57,662 nt of DNA from Flavobacteriales bacterium (lineage in GTDB: Bacteria > Bacteroidota > Bacteroidia > Flavobacteriales > Schleiferiaceae). The notes under the pieces were generated by a model that did no database searches, had not been told where the DNA came from, and was given only the letters and a program-made list of their open reading frames with translations. The position numbers were made by a program, and so were the translations under genes. The stretch lies in contig NSIH01000006.1 in NCBI GenBank assembly GCA_002737315.1, forward strand, positions 1 to 57,662. Direction: 5' to 3'. Numbering within the stretch: the first letter of the stretch is position 1; each line of letters opens with the position of its first letter. This document shows, piece by piece, positions 7,906 to 16,665 of this stretch.

Positions 7906-9836
7906 ACGACTCGCTGAAGTTCGGCTCGAAGGCTGTTGCGAAGCGTTTGAATACGCATAAACTCAACCAATTTGGCGTCGCGTGCGTCCTCGTCGGTGAG
8001 GGTCGAGAGCTCCACCAGGGCGGTCTTAATGCGGTCCTCGAGGCGATATTCTTTAAAACGCAAGAGGCATTCGTACACGTGGAGGGAAAGTTGGTCCTCC
8101 AATTCTCCGATGTAGATGTTTTTGCGAGACCAATTAGCCAGCTGGTGCCGTTCGGTTAGGCACTCTGCGGCGGTTAAGGCCATGCTTGGATCCGCGTGGC
8201 GCACAAAGTGTTCTGGGCCCAGAATCCGCTCTTCGGACTGCCAAACGGCAAGCATTTCAGCGTACAGGGCCTGGAAGGGCAAATGGCTAAATTCAAGCTC
8301 GTCTGCGCTTAAATCATCTAAAATAAGGGCCGCCGAAGCGTCTTCCTGTTCCAGTCCGTCGGGGCCATTCCACTTCACGCGCGCGCTCCCAAACTGAAGC
8401 AGTACCCTGACCAAGGCCTCTTCTACCGCCAAGGGTCGGGGAGCCTGCGGCGGCTGCAGGACCATGCTGGGGGAATCGTTGGAGGAATCCTGGTCCCCGC
8501 GCCTTGGAGCGTTGTTGCGCAATTCTGCCCCTCGAATGCGATCCATCTCGGCGTAGAGGCTGCGCTCCTCCATTCCCAGTCTTTGGGCACTGTCGCGCAG
8601 ATATACTTCGCGCAGGATGGCATTGGGAATTTTAGCCACGGACTGCAGCACGTCGCGCACAATTTCTGCGCGCCGAATCGGGTCTTGGTCTGCGCCGTCT
8701 TCGGTCAAAGCCTCCACCTTAAAGCGCATAAAATCTACTTCATTTGCCGCCAAAAAGGTATTTAAGGACTCTGCGTCCATCGAGCGGGCAAGGGAGTCCG
8801 GGTCTTCGCCGGCAGGCAAGGGCACCGCGCGCACATACATGCCTTCTTCAAGGAGCAAATCGATTCCGCGAAACGACGCCTTGATGCCCGCCTTGTCGCC
8901 ATCGTAGAGCAGGGTCACGTGCTCGGTAAGGCGCTTCACCAGTCGGATTTGCTCGAGGGTGAGGGAGGTTCCGCTTGAGGAGACCACATTATGCACTCCC
9001 GCCTGGTGCATGCTGATTACGTCGGTGTAGCCCTCCACGAGGTATACCTTATTGGCCCTGCTGATGGCCTGCTTGGCCTGAAAGAGCCCATAAAGCACCT
9101 GAGACTTATGATAAACCTCTGATTCTGGGCTATTTAGATACTTCGCAGTTTTGGCATCGTTGCGAAGAACCCGGCCGCCAAAGCCCACAACCCGGCCGCT
9201 AAGCGAGTGAATCGGGAACATCGCTCGACCCCAAAACCGGTCGATTAAGTCGCCTGATTCACGCTTAATGCAAAGCCCGGTGGCCTCGACAAACTCCGGA
9301 AGAAAGCGCTCTTTCTCGGCACTTTTAGCAAAACTATTGCGCCCGTCAAGGTGAAATCCGAGTTCAAATTTTCGGATGGTTTCTTCGCTAAAGCCGCGCT
9401 CTTTGAAATAGGCAAGGCCCACGGCCCGACCCTGGTCGTCGTTCCACATCCATTCACTGAACTGCTTGAGCGCAAAGGCATTGACTGCAAACATGCTCTC
9501 GCGGCGGTCGCGAACGGCTTCCTGCTCAGGACTCGTCTCTTCTTCTTCGATTTCGATGCTGTACTTCTTGGCCAGCCAGCGAAGCGCGTCGGGGTAGGTA
9601 AGCTTCTCGTGCTCCATCAAAAAAGTAACTACTGAGCCGCCCTTACCCGACGAAAAACACTTAAAAATGCCCTTGGACGGAACCACATAAAACGACGGCG
9701 TCTTCTCTTGAGTAAAGGGACTAAGGCCCCTGAAGCTGCTGCCGCTGCGCTTGAGTGTAGCGAATTCCCCAACAACCTCCTCGATGCGCGCGGCGTCAAG
9801 AATGCGGTCAATAGTGGTAGGCGAAATCAATCCCAT
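7902..9836 (-). CDS. dnaG: DNA primase
   Basis: Synthesises RNA primers at the replication fork with DnaB. 644 residues: degenerate zinc-binding domain 1-100, catalytic Toprim core with VYLVEGYTDVISMHQAG and LLYDGDKAGIKA, and a C-terminal helicase-binding region. The usual CPFH...CFGC zinc ligands read SPFT...CFSS, leaving one of four ligands; flavobacterial DnaG proteins show a similar loss, so this is probably lineage-typical. In an apparent operon with the prenyl synthase upstream (20-base gap) and the holin-like gene downstream (overlap). Confidence 0.95.
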   Translation of the reverse strand: MGLISPTTIDRILDAARIEEVVGEFATLKRSGSSFRGLSPFTQEKTPSFYVVPSKGIFKCFSSGKGGSVVTFLMEHEKLTYPDALRWLAKKYSIEIEEEETSPEQEAVRDRRESMFAVNAFALKQFSEWMWNDDQGRAVGLAYFKERGFSEETIRKFELGFHLDGRNSFAKSAEKERFLPEFVEATGLCIKRESGDLIDRFWGRAMFPIHSLSGRVVGFGGRVLRNDAKTAKYLNSPESEVYHKSQVLYGLFQAKQAISRANKVYLVEGYTDVISMHQAGVHNVVSSSGTSLTLEQIRLVKRLTEHVTLLYDGDKAGIKASFRGIDLLLEEGMYVRAVPLPAGEDPDSLARSMDAESLNTFLAANEVDFMRFKVEALTEDGADQDPIRRAEIVRDVLQSVAKIPNAILREVYLRDSAQRLGMEERSLYAEMDRIRGAELRNNAPRRGDQDSSNDSPSMVLQPPQAPRPLAVEEALVRVLLQFGSARVKWNGPDGLEQEDASAALILDDLSADELEFSHLPFQALYAEMLAVWQSEERILGPEHFVRHADPSMALTAAECLTERHQLANWSRKNIYIGELEDQLSLHVYECLLRFKEYRLEDRIKTALVELSTLTDEDARDAKLVEFMRIQTLRNSLRAELQRVV

Positions 9837-9856
9837 AGGACGGATGAAGGTAGGAA

Positions 9857-10819
9857 TTATTTGGCCCGCTGGCCCACAAAATCGATCAAGGAATCGAGTG
9901 CAGTACGGGCATCGCTCTGGGCAAAATCCGACAGGATGGCTCTAGCTTGGTCGAGAAAGGCGTTTCTGCGTTCGCAAGCATAAGCCAGGCCACCCAGGCG
10001 ATCGACTTCGGTCATAAGAGTCCTGATGCTCTCCGGATCGTTGGACTTGCGCCGCACGATTCGCATTAGCTCGCGCTTGGTCTTGGGCTCTGCCTGCTGA
10101 AGGGCAAAAATCAGGGGGAGCGTCATTTTTTGCTCGCGAACGTCAATGCCCGCTGGCTTGCCGCTTGATCCATAAGCCTGGTAGTCCAGTAGGTCGTCTT
10201 GAATCTGAAATCCCATACCCAGCGCGTTGCCAAAGGCCTCAGCCCTCTGAATCAAGGCGTCGTTCGCACCCACCGATGCCGCGCCAACCCCGCAGCAGGA
10301 GGCCATGAGGGAGGCCGTCTTTTTTTGTATGATGTCGTAGTAGACCGACTCGTCAATGTCCAGACGCCGTGCCTTCTCGATTTGAAGAAGTTCGCCCTCG
10401 CTCATGGCCCGCACCGCAGTGCTCACCATGCGAAGAAGGTCGTAGTCGCCCGATTCCACCGCCCGCAGGAGCACCCGAGAGAGCATGTAGTCGCCAACCA
10501 AGACTGCAATCTTATTCTTCCAAAGGGCGTTGATTGAAAACATCGAGCGGCGAACGGCCGACTCATCAACCACGTCGTCGTGCACCAAGGTCGCCGTGTG
10601 CATGAGCTCCACCAAAGTAGCCCCGCGGTAGCTGCGCGCATCAACCTCGCCGTGGGCCTTAGCCATTAAAAAAACCAAAGACGGCCGAAGTTGTTTGCCC
10701 TTTTGCCGCACCACATAGCGCAGAATCAGGTCCAAAAGCGCCACATTAGACCGAAAGGCCTCCGGAAACTCACGATTAAATTGAGCCAGTTCGGCCCGTA
10801 TGGGTTCTCTAAAGTCCAT
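9857..10819 (-). CDS. Polyprenyl synthetase (trans-long-chain prenyl diphosphate synthase)
   Basis: Condenses isopentenyl diphosphate units onto allylic primers, probably for the menaquinone side chain. 320 residues with the first Asp-rich motif LVHDDVVD (78-85) followed by ESAVRR, and the second motif QIQDDLLDY. GKQLRPSLVF near residue 41 binds the diphosphate. Product chain length cannot be read with confidence. Starts two bases after the stop of the J-domain gene and precedes dnaG, in one minus-strand unit. Confidence 0.92.
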   Translation of the reverse strand: MDFREPIRAELAQFNREFPEAFRSNVALLDLILRYVVRQKGKQLRPSLVFLMAKAHGEVDARSYRGATLVELMHTATLVHDDVVDESAVRRSMFSINALWKNKIAVLVGDYMLSRVLLRAVESGDYDLLRMVSTAVRAMSEGELLQIEKARRLDIDESVYYDIIQKKTASLMASCCGVGAASVGANDALIQRAEAFGNALGMGFQIQDDLLDYQAYGSSGKPAGIDVREQKMTLPLIFALQQAEPKTKRELMRIVRRKSNDPESIRTLMTEVDRLGGLAYACERRNAFLDQARAILSDFAQSDARTALDSLIDFVGQRAK

Positions 10820-10821
10820 AC

Positions 10822-11550
10822 CTACTTAATGCCGCGGGCCTTGCAAAGTTCTTCGTAGGCAGACTGAATTTGCCTAAAACTTGCCTCGGCCTCTTTGACA
10901 ACGTCTTCACCCATGCCCTGCAGTGCGTCGGGATGGTACTTTTTTACCAGCCTTCGGTAGGCCGATTTTAGGTCGGAATCGCTAGCACTCGGGCTCAGTC
11001 CCAGCACCTCGTAGGGGTCAAGGCGTTGTTCAGCCGAACCGTGCAAGAGCTCCTGCCTTTGAAAGTCTGCCTGCCCGATTCCTAAATACTGGGCGATGCG
11101 GGCGATTACTTGGCGCTCAGAGGGCTGAATTGCCCCGTCGGCCTGGGCCAAGCCAAACAGGAAGCCCACGATTTGAATCCGACCTTGAAGGCTCATGTGG
11201 CGACGCACCTCCGCGCAGAGGGTCGTGAGGGCGGGCTGCTCCCGCACCACTTGCTTAAAAAAATTGAAGGCCTCATTGGCTCGGTCGGCACCAAACCACT
11301 GCCGAAACTGCTCCCGAACATAGCTGAGCTCGCGCTGGTCCACCTTGCCGTCTGCCTTGATTACCATCGAGGCCAGCACCAAAAGAGAAGCGTGAAAATC
11401 GCGCTCCGCCGAGGTTACGGCCGCGCCGCGGGGGTCTTTGGACCAAAAATCAGTGAGGGCATTGCCAAGGGCTGCCCCAAGTAGGGCCCCAACGGGCCCA
11501 CCAAGCGCCCATCCTAAGCCGCCTCCAAGCCACGTGGTCCAACGCTTCAT
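10822..11550 (-). CDS. TerB-like / DnaJ-domain protein (DjlA type)
   Basis: 242 residues: Gly/Ala-rich membrane-associating N-terminus (about 8-30), a TerB-like helical domain (about 50-165, SLLVLASMVIKADGKVDQRE) and a C-terminal J domain (about 175-242) with YEVLGLSPSASDSDLKSAYR and the HPD motif (KKYHPDAL). The architecture is that of DjlA, a membrane-anchored DnaK co-chaperone. A TACCTTCG element lies six bases before the ATG, suggesting that the operon starts here. Confidence 0.87.
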   Translation of the reverse strand: MKRWTTWLGGGLGWALGGPVGALLGAALGNALTDFWSKDPRGAAVTSAERDFHASLLVLASMVIKADGKVDQRELSYVREQFRQWFGADRANEAFNFFKQVVREQPALTTLCAEVRRHMSLQGRIQIVGFLFGLAQADGAIQPSERQVIARIAQYLGIGQADFQRQELLHGSAEQRLDPYEVLGLSPSASDSDLKSAYRRLVKKYHPDALQGMGEDVVKEAEASFRQIQSAYEELCKARGIK

Positions 11551-11556
11551 GCTCAG

Positions 11557-11564
11557 CGAAGGTA
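11557..11564 (-). promoter_or_regulatory. Candidate -7 element (TACCTTCG) for the DjlA-like operon
   Basis: One mismatch to TAnnTTTG, with six bases between it and the ATG at 11550. Predicts a leaderless or nearly leaderless transcript for the DjlA-like, prenyl synthase, dnaG and holin-like genes. Confidence 0.35.
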
Positions 11565-11575
11565 CGCCGTGGCAC

Positions 11576-11734
11576 TCAGTTGCTCAAGAAATAGGCTAGG
11601 GTTCCAACAATTCCGAGAATCAACACAAGCACCACCATAGAGGTGGTTTCTGCAGCCTTATTGTGCTTCTCCTCCTCTAAGCGATGCTTCTCGCGAATGT
11701 TCTCCTTGTCAAGCTTGTTTGGGTCAGTAGGCAT
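11576..11734 (-). CDS. Small single-span membrane protein (52 residues)
   Basis: A short gene in the space between nrdA and the DjlA-like gene. It encodes a charged N-terminus rich in Lys and Glu (DKENIREKHRLEEEKHNK), then one hydrophobic segment of about 19 residues (MVVLVLILGIVGTLAYFL) and stops. The amphipathic charged-then-hydrophobic layout, plain ATG and lack of overlap support a real protein. A weak TACCTTAG element at about 11758-11765 (minus strand) could drive it. I do not recognise a family. Confidence 0.6.
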   Translation of the reverse strand: MPTDPNKLDKENIREKHRLEEEKHNKAAETTSMVVLVLILGIVGTLAYFLSN

Positions 11735-11848
11735 AGGTGTCTCAATTTAGGATGTTCTAAGGTACACAAATTCCTCATAAACAATACCTAAGACAAAAAA
11801 AACCAAGGTCCAAATTATCCCGACAAGGCCGGCCAAAAACCTATTTCG

Positions 11849-14287
11849 CTAGGATCCGCAGGCCTCGCAGTTCTCCGGATCATCCAGAGAACAGGCGATG
11901 ACTTCTTCGGAACTGTAGGCCTTGACCTCAGGAAGTTCCATCGCGGCCAGTGCCTCTTGTGCTGCCTTAATGGACTCGACCTCGCTGAATGCCTCTAACT
12001 CAGGGGCAGATTGGCTTCGCTTCTTCACCGTGAACTTAATCGCTGCAGAGGCCGCCTTGGTACGCAGGTAGTACATACCCGTTTTAAGGCCTTTCTTCCA
12101 TGCATAGAAGTGCATCGAAGTGAGCTTTCCCATGTTGGGGGATTCCACAAACAAGTTGAGCGACTGCGACTGGTCAATAAAAATTCCTCGGTCTGCTGCC
12201 ATGTCAATGATGTCGCGCATCGAGAGCTCCCAAACCGTCTTGTAGAGCTCTTTGATGTTGTCGGGAATGCCGTCAATCGCCTGAACCGAGCCATTGTTGG
12301 CCATGATGGCGTTCTTTAGGTCATCGTTCCACAAACCAAGCTTGACCAAGTCGATCAGCAGATGCTTGTTTACCACGATGAATTCGCCCGAAAGCACTCG
12401 ACGCGTGTAGAGGTTGCTCGTGTAGGGCTCGAAGCACTCGTTGTTCCCTAAAATCTGCGAGGTTGATGCCGTAGGCATGGGTGCCACAAGCAGGGAATTT
12501 CGCACTCCGTGCTTGACCACTTCCTTTTGCAAGGCCTTCCAATCCCAGCGACCGCTGAGTTGGTCTTCGGTCACGCCCCACAAATTGAACTGAAAGAGGC
12601 CTTCGCTCATTGGCGAACCCTTAAACGTCTCATAGTGACCATGCTTTTTGGCCATGTCGCAAGACGCCGTCACCGCAGCAAAGTAAATGGTCTCAAAAAT
12701 GTCTTTGTTGAGCTGGCGCGCCTCGGGCGAAGTGAAGGGCAAGCGCAGCTTGATGAAGGCATCTGCCAAACCCTGCACTCCCAAGCCCACTGGGCGATGG
12801 CGCAAATTGGAATTGCGAGCCTCCGGAACCGGGTAGTAGTTTTGATCAATTACGTCGTTGAGGTTGTGCGTCACCTTGTACACGACATCGTAGAGCATTT
12901 GGTGGTCAAAGGCTCCGTTGTCTACATACTTCGGCAGGGCGATGGAGGCCAGGTTGCACACCGCGATTTCGTCGGGAGCGGTGTACTCCATGATCTCGGT
13001 GCAGAGGTTAGAAGAACGAATTACCCCTAGGTTCTTTTGGTTGGACTTGGCATTGGCTGCGTCCTTGTAGAGCATGTAGGGAGTTCCAGTCTCAATTTGG
13101 CTCTCGAGGATCTTGGTCCATAATTCACGGGCCTTGATGACCCGACGGCCCTTGCTGGCCTGTTCATAGGCTAGGTACTTGGCGTTAAAATCTTCGCCAT
13201 AGGTGTCATAGAGCCCTGGGCACTCGTTGGGGCACATTAGGGTCCAATCGCTGTCGGCCTCTACCCGCTCCATAAACAGGTCGGGAATCCACATGGCATA
13301 GAACAAGTCGCGGGCGCGCAGCTCCTCTTTGCCCGTGTTTTTCTTGAGGTCCAAAAAATCAAAAATATCGGCGTGCCAGGGCTCCAGGTAGACCGCAAAA
13401 GATCCTTTGCGCTTGCCTCCTCCTTGATCTACGTAGCGGGCGGTGTCGTTGAACACCCGAAGCAGGGGTATGAGTCCGTTTGAAGTGCCGTTGGTTCCGC
13501 GTATGTAGGATCCTGTCGCACGCACATTGTGGATGCTAAGACCAATTCCACCAGCGCTTTGGGAGATTTTGGCAGTCTGCTTGAGGGTATCATAAATGCC
13601 GTCGATGCTGTCGTCTGCCATTTGCAGCAAGAAGCAGCTCGACATCTGGGGCTTTGGCGTGCCTGCGTTAAACAGGGTCGGAGTGGCGTGCGTGTAGAGT
13701 CCGCGCGACATGCCGTCGTAGGTCTCGATTGCGGCTTGAATGTCTTCTTTGTGAATGCCTAGCGACACGCGAAGGAGCATCTGCTGCGGGCGTTCCGCGA
13801 TGCGGCCGTTCGTGCGAAGCAGGTAGGACCGCTCGAGGGTCTTGAAGCCAAAATAATCGTAGCTAAAGTCTCGGTCATAAATCACCAATGAGTCGAGTAA
13901 TTCGGCGTTTTTTTCAACGATTTCCATTACGTCGTCGGCGATGAGCGGAGCAGCCTGACCCGTCTTGGGGTTTACAAACTGGTGCATGGCCCGCATCGTC
14001 TCCGAGAAGGACTTGTTGGTGTTCTTGTGCAGGTTACTGACTGCAATCCGCGCAGCGAGCTGGGCGAAGTCGGGGTGGCGCACGGTCATTGACGCCGAGA
14101 TTTCGGCGGCAAGGCTGTCGAGCTCACTGGTGGTAACTCCGTCATAAAGACCCTCGATCACGCGGTGGGCTACTGCCACCGGGTCAACCAAAGGGCTTAG
14201 GCCGTAGCAAAGCTTCTGAACACGGGCCGTGATTTTGTCAAACTTTACGGCTTCCCTGCGTCCGTCACGCTTTAGAACATGCATCAT
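11849..14287 (-). CDS. nrdA: Ribonucleoside-diphosphate reductase alpha subunit (class I)
   Basis: Reduces ribonucleoside diphosphates to deoxyribonucleotides with the NrdB radical subunit. 812 residues: N-terminal ATP-cone (about 1-95, allosteric activity site), then the ten-stranded barrel with the active-site motifs [47 protein letters not shown] and the double tyrosine in [10 protein letters not shown] for radical transfer. The C-terminal CEACGS tail carries the redox-shuttle cysteine pair. Follows nrdB by 15 bases on the same strand. Confidence 0.96.
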   Translation of the reverse strand: MMHVLKRDGRREAVKFDKITARVQKLCYGLSPLVDPVAVAHRVIEGLYDGVTTSELDSLAAEISASMTVRHPDFAQLAARIAVSNLHKNTNKSFSETMRAMHQFVNPKTGQAAPLIADDVMEIVEKNAELLDSLVIYDRDFSYDYFGFKTLERSYLLRTNGRIAERPQQMLLRVSLGIHKEDIQAAIETYDGMSRGLYTHATPTLFNAGTPKPQMSSCFLLQMADDSIDGIYDTLKQTAKISQSAGGIGLSIHNVRATGSYIRGTNGTSNGLIPLLRVFNDTARYVDQGGGKRKGSFAVYLEPWHADIFDFLDLKKNTGKEELRARDLFYAMWIPDLFMERVEADSDWTLMCPNECPGLYDTYGEDFNAKYLAYEQASKGRRVIKARELWTKILESQIETGTPYMLYKDAANAKSNQKNLGVIRSSNLCTEIMEYTAPDEIAVCNLASIALPKYVDNGAFDHQMLYDVVYKVTHNLNDVIDQNYYPVPEARNSNLRHRPVGLGVQGLADAFIKLRLPFTSPEARQLNKDIFETIYFAAVTASCDMAKKHGHYETFKGSPMSEGLFQFNLWGVTEDQLSGRWDWKALQKEVVKHGVRNSLLVAPMPTASTSQILGNNECFEPYTSNLYTRRVLSGEFIVVNKHLLIDLVKLGLWNDDLKNAIMANNGSVQAIDGIPDNIKELYKTVWELSMRDIIDMAADRGIFIDQSQSLNLFVESPNMGKLTSMHFYAWKKGLKTGMYYLRTKAASAAIKFTVKKRSQSAPELEAFSEVESIKAAQEALAAMELPEVKAYSSEEVIACSLDDPENCEACGS

Positions 14288-14302
14288 GCTGGTGTAGGGG
14301 TA

Positions 14303-15295
14303 TTAGAAATCGGATTCAAAAGAAAAAGTGTTGGCATTGGTTTCGGCCTCTGCACCAACGCCAGCCTTGCGGTAGTCCGACACACGCTTCTCAAAGAAGT
14401 TCGTCTTGCCCTCAAGGGAAATCATGTCCATGAAGTCAAAGGGATTCTCCCTGTTGAACACGCGGTCACAACCCAGCTCGCCCAGAAGGCGATCCGTCAC
14501 AAACTCTAGGTACTGAACCATCAAGCGGCTGTTCATTCCAATCAAGTCAACGGGCAATGATTCGGTTATGAATTCGCGCTCAATGTCAAGAGCCTCTAGT
14601 AGGATTTGCTTAATGCGCTCCTTGGGAACCTTGTTCACCAAGTGCTGGTTGTGAAGGTGAACCGCAAAGTCGCAGTGCATGCCCTCGTCGCGACTAATCA
14701 ACTCGTTGGAGAAGGTCAATCCCGGCATCAAGCCGCGCTTCTTCATCCAAAAAATGGAGCAAAACGAACCGCTAAAGAAGATGCCTTCCACGGCGGCAAA
14801 GGCTACGAGACGCTCCGCAAAAGAGGGTGACTTAATCCAACGAAGGGCCCAGTCGGCCTTCTTTTTAATAGCCTCAAAATTGTCAATTGCATTGAAGAGC
14901 TGGTGGCGCTCAGCCGGATCCTTCACGTAGGTATCAATCAACAGGGAGTAGGTCTCGCTGTGAATGTTCTCCATCATAATTTGGAATCCGTAGAAGAATT
15001 TTGCCTCGGTATACTGAACCTCATTGACGAAGTTTTCGGCTAAATTCTCATTCACGATGCCGTCAGATGCGGCAAAAAACGCAAGAATGTGCTTGATGAA
15101 GTAGCGTTCTTCTTCGGTCAGCTTGTTTTCCCAATCGCTGGCGTCTTGGTGCAGGTCAATTTCTTCTGCAGTCCAAAAGCTGGCCTCTGCTTTTTTGTAG
15201 ATATCCCAGATGTCGTTGTGCTCAATAGGGAAGAGCACGAAGCGGTTGGGGTTCTCCCTGAGTATCGGCTCGTTAGCGTTGGTAGTATTGCTCAT
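14303..15295 (-). CDS. nrdB: Ribonucleoside-diphosphate reductase beta subunit (class I, tyrosyl radical)
   Basis: Small radical subunit. 330 residues. Metal ligands are visible: D78 (AASDG), E109 and H112 (ENIHSETY), E170 (VEGIF), E204 and H207 (DEGMH); Y116 sits at the radical-tyrosine position, so a classical diiron or dimanganese tyrosyl-radical enzyme is expected instead of the Tyr-less class Ic. The gene order nrdB then nrdA is common in Bacteroidota. A 163-base leader region upstream holds a 15-base palindrome at 15384-15398. Confidence 0.96.
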   Translation of the reverse strand: MSNTTNANEPILRENPNRFVLFPIEHNDIWDIYKKAEASFWTAEEIDLHQDASDWENKLTEEERYFIKHILAFFAASDGIVNENLAENFVNEVQYTEAKFFYGFQIMMENIHSETYSLLIDTYVKDPAERHQLFNAIDNFEAIKKKADWALRWIKSPSFAERLVAFAAVEGIFFSGSFCSIFWMKKRGLMPGLTFSNELISRDEGMHCDFAVHLHNQHLVNKVPKERIKQILLEALDIEREFITESLPVDLIGMNSRLMVQYLEFVTDRLLGELGCDRVFNRENPFDFMDMISLEGKTNFFEKRVSDYRKAGVGAEAETNANTFSFESDF

Positions 15296-15383
15296 TGTCT
15301 ATTTATATTTTTGTATCTTACTGTCTTTCAACATATTGGTTTATTGCTTCGTCAAAGCCAGACCCCAGGGCCCATTTAGGAGA

Positions 15384-15398
15384 TTACAAAAGTTGTAA
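15384..15398. promoter_or_regulatory. Palindrome TTACAA-N3-TTGTAA in the gap upstream of nrdB
   Basis: Perfect six-base arms around AAG, in the longest intergenic gap (15296-15458). On the minus strand it overlaps a weak -7-like stretch (AACTTTTG) with a TTG about 20 bases further up. It does not match the NrdR box that I know. Candidate operator for nrdBA. Confidence 0.35.
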
Positions 15399-15458
15399 AC
15401 TCATCCCTCGTGGGCAAGACATAGATTTGAACATTACACCTTAGTTTTCAACAAAGCC

Positions 15459-16040
15459 CTAGGCCCTGCTTCGCTCCTGCTCCAAGGCCTCGTGCACCTG
15501 CTCTGCTTCTTCGTACCACTCTGTACCATAGGCTCTTATGAGCGAATTCTTCAAAAAACGAAAAACAGGAACGTTCAACGCTTTTCCGAGGCTGCACGCG
15601 GGTTCGCAGACCTTCCAATGGTCCACATTCAAGGCGTCGTAGGCCTTGTAGGAGGTCACCCTTATGGGGTACAAATGGCAAGACAATGGCTTGGGCCAGT
15701 CCACCACGCCGGCGCGATGGGCCGTCTCGATTCCGCAGAACGAGGTTCCGCCTTTAAAAACCACATAGGCGCATTCCTTGCCCGCCACCAAAGGAGTAAC
15801 CCACTCGCCGTCGCTATCGCGCACATAGTTGCCCTGCTCGGCAAGCGCTGCCAAACCCTCCGGGCGCAAAAAAGGCTCCAAGGCAGGCCGAATCCGGTCG
15901 AGCACCAAGAGCTCTTCTTCGCGCAAGGGAGCGCCCGCGTCACCCTCCACGCAGCATGCTCCTTGGCACTTGCCCAGGTCGCATACGAAGGCATGCGCAA
16001 AAACTTCTTCAGAACATAGGGTGCTACCAATCGCGATCAC
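15459..16040 (-). CDS. DUF3109 family cysteine-rich protein
   Basis: 193 residues, cytoplasmic. Conserved cysteines at VCDLGKCQGACCVEGDAGAPL (C20, C25, C29, C30), then GKECAYVVF, TSFCGIE, LSCHLYPIR and WKVCEPACSLG. DUF3109 is related to the YkgJ/CxxxCC group and is thought to bind a metal or Fe-S cluster; function is not known. The GTG start at 16040 matches the family N-terminus and lies five bases after a TACTTTTG promoter element. Divergent from the marC-like gene. Confidence 0.9.
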   Translation of the reverse strand: MIAIGSTLCSEEVFAHAFVCDLGKCQGACCVEGDAGAPLREEELLVLDRIRPALEPFLRPEGLAALAEQGNYVRDSDGEWVTPLVAGKECAYVVFKGGTSFCGIETAHRAGVVDWPKPLSCHLYPIRVTSYKAYDALNVDHWKVCEPACSLGKALNVPVFRFLKNSLIRAYGTEWYEEAEQVHEALEQERSRA

Positions 16041-16045
16041 AAGCG

Positions 16046-16053
16046 CAAAAGTA
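16046..16053 (-). promoter_or_regulatory. Candidate -7 element (TACTTTTG) for the DUF3109 gene
   Basis: Perfect TAnnTTTG on the minus strand, five bases before the GTG start. Predicts leaderless transcription. It lies only about 20 bases from the opposing element for the MarC gene. Confidence 0.45.
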
Positions 16054-16074
16054 GCCGCTCCGCCGGCAACGCAC

Positions 16075-16082
16075 TACCTTTG
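16075..16082 (+). promoter_or_regulatory. Candidate -7 element (TACCTTTG) for the MarC-like gene
   Basis: Perfect TAnnTTTG only one base before ATG 16084 and four bases before an in-frame GTG at 16087. Transcription from it would start at or after the ATG, so GTG 16087 may be the true start. Confidence 0.45.
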
Positions 16083-16083
16083 C

Positions 16084-16659
16084 ATGGTGGTTAATTTTTC
16101 TGAAATACTGAGCGTAACAATGGTCTTGTTTGCCGTGATTGACATCATCGGGAGCATTCCGGTCATCATTTCGCTGCGCAACCGGGTTGGCCACATTCAA
16201 AGCGAGAAGGCCACTCTCGCGGCAACGGTAATTATGATCTTGTTTTTGTTTGTGGGCGAGGGGATTCTCAAGCTTTTTGGAGTAGATGTGGCTTCGTTTG
16301 CGGTAGCCGGTTCTTTAGTGCTCTTTTTTTTGGCCCTAGAAATGATCCTTGGAGTGCGCATTTACAAAGACGCCGAAGCGGAATCCGCGAGCATCGTACC
16401 CATAGCATTCCCTTTGATTGCCGGCGCAGGAACGCTCACCACCCTCATTTCCATACGGTCTGAATACGCCATCGCAAACATTATTATCGGAATTCTCATC
16501 AATTCAGTCCTCGTCTTCGTGGTGCTTAAAAATACCCGGAGGCTGGAACAAATACTCGGTAAAAACGGAATCAATGTGCTTCGGAAGGTCTTTGGCATTA
16601 TTCTTTTAGCCATTTCTGTGAAGTTGTTTACCAGCAATTTGCCCACCCTATTATCCTAA
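16084..16659 (+). CDS. MarC family integral membrane protein
   Basis: 191 residues with six hydrophobic segments and the family motifs FAVIDIIGSIPVIISLRN (about 17-34) and PIAFPLIAGAGTLTTLISI. MarC/SNG1-like proteins are inner-membrane proteins once linked to multiple antibiotic resistance, a claim later withdrawn; the substrate is unknown. ATG 16084 is given here, but the promoter spacing favours GTG 16087 one codon later. The longer upstream frame is antisense to DUF3109 and was not used. glyS follows after six bases. Confidence 0.9.
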   Translation: MVVNFSEILSVTMVLFAVIDIIGSIPVIISLRNRVGHIQSEKATLAATVIMILFLFVGEGILKLFGVDVASFAVAGSLVLFFLALEMILGVRIYKDAEAESASIVPIAFPLIAGAGTLTTLISIRSEYAIANIIIGILINSVLVFVVLKNTRRLEQILGKNGINVLRKVFGIILLAISVKLFTSNLPTLLS

Positions 16660-16665
16660 ATCGCC

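Noticed and set aside
12011-13030. Several plus-strand open frames opposite nrdA, and similar ones opposite infB, nusA, glmS and recJ
   Set aside because: All are complementary to strongly conserved genes, show no recognisable motif, and follow the codon-phase pattern of antisense shadows.
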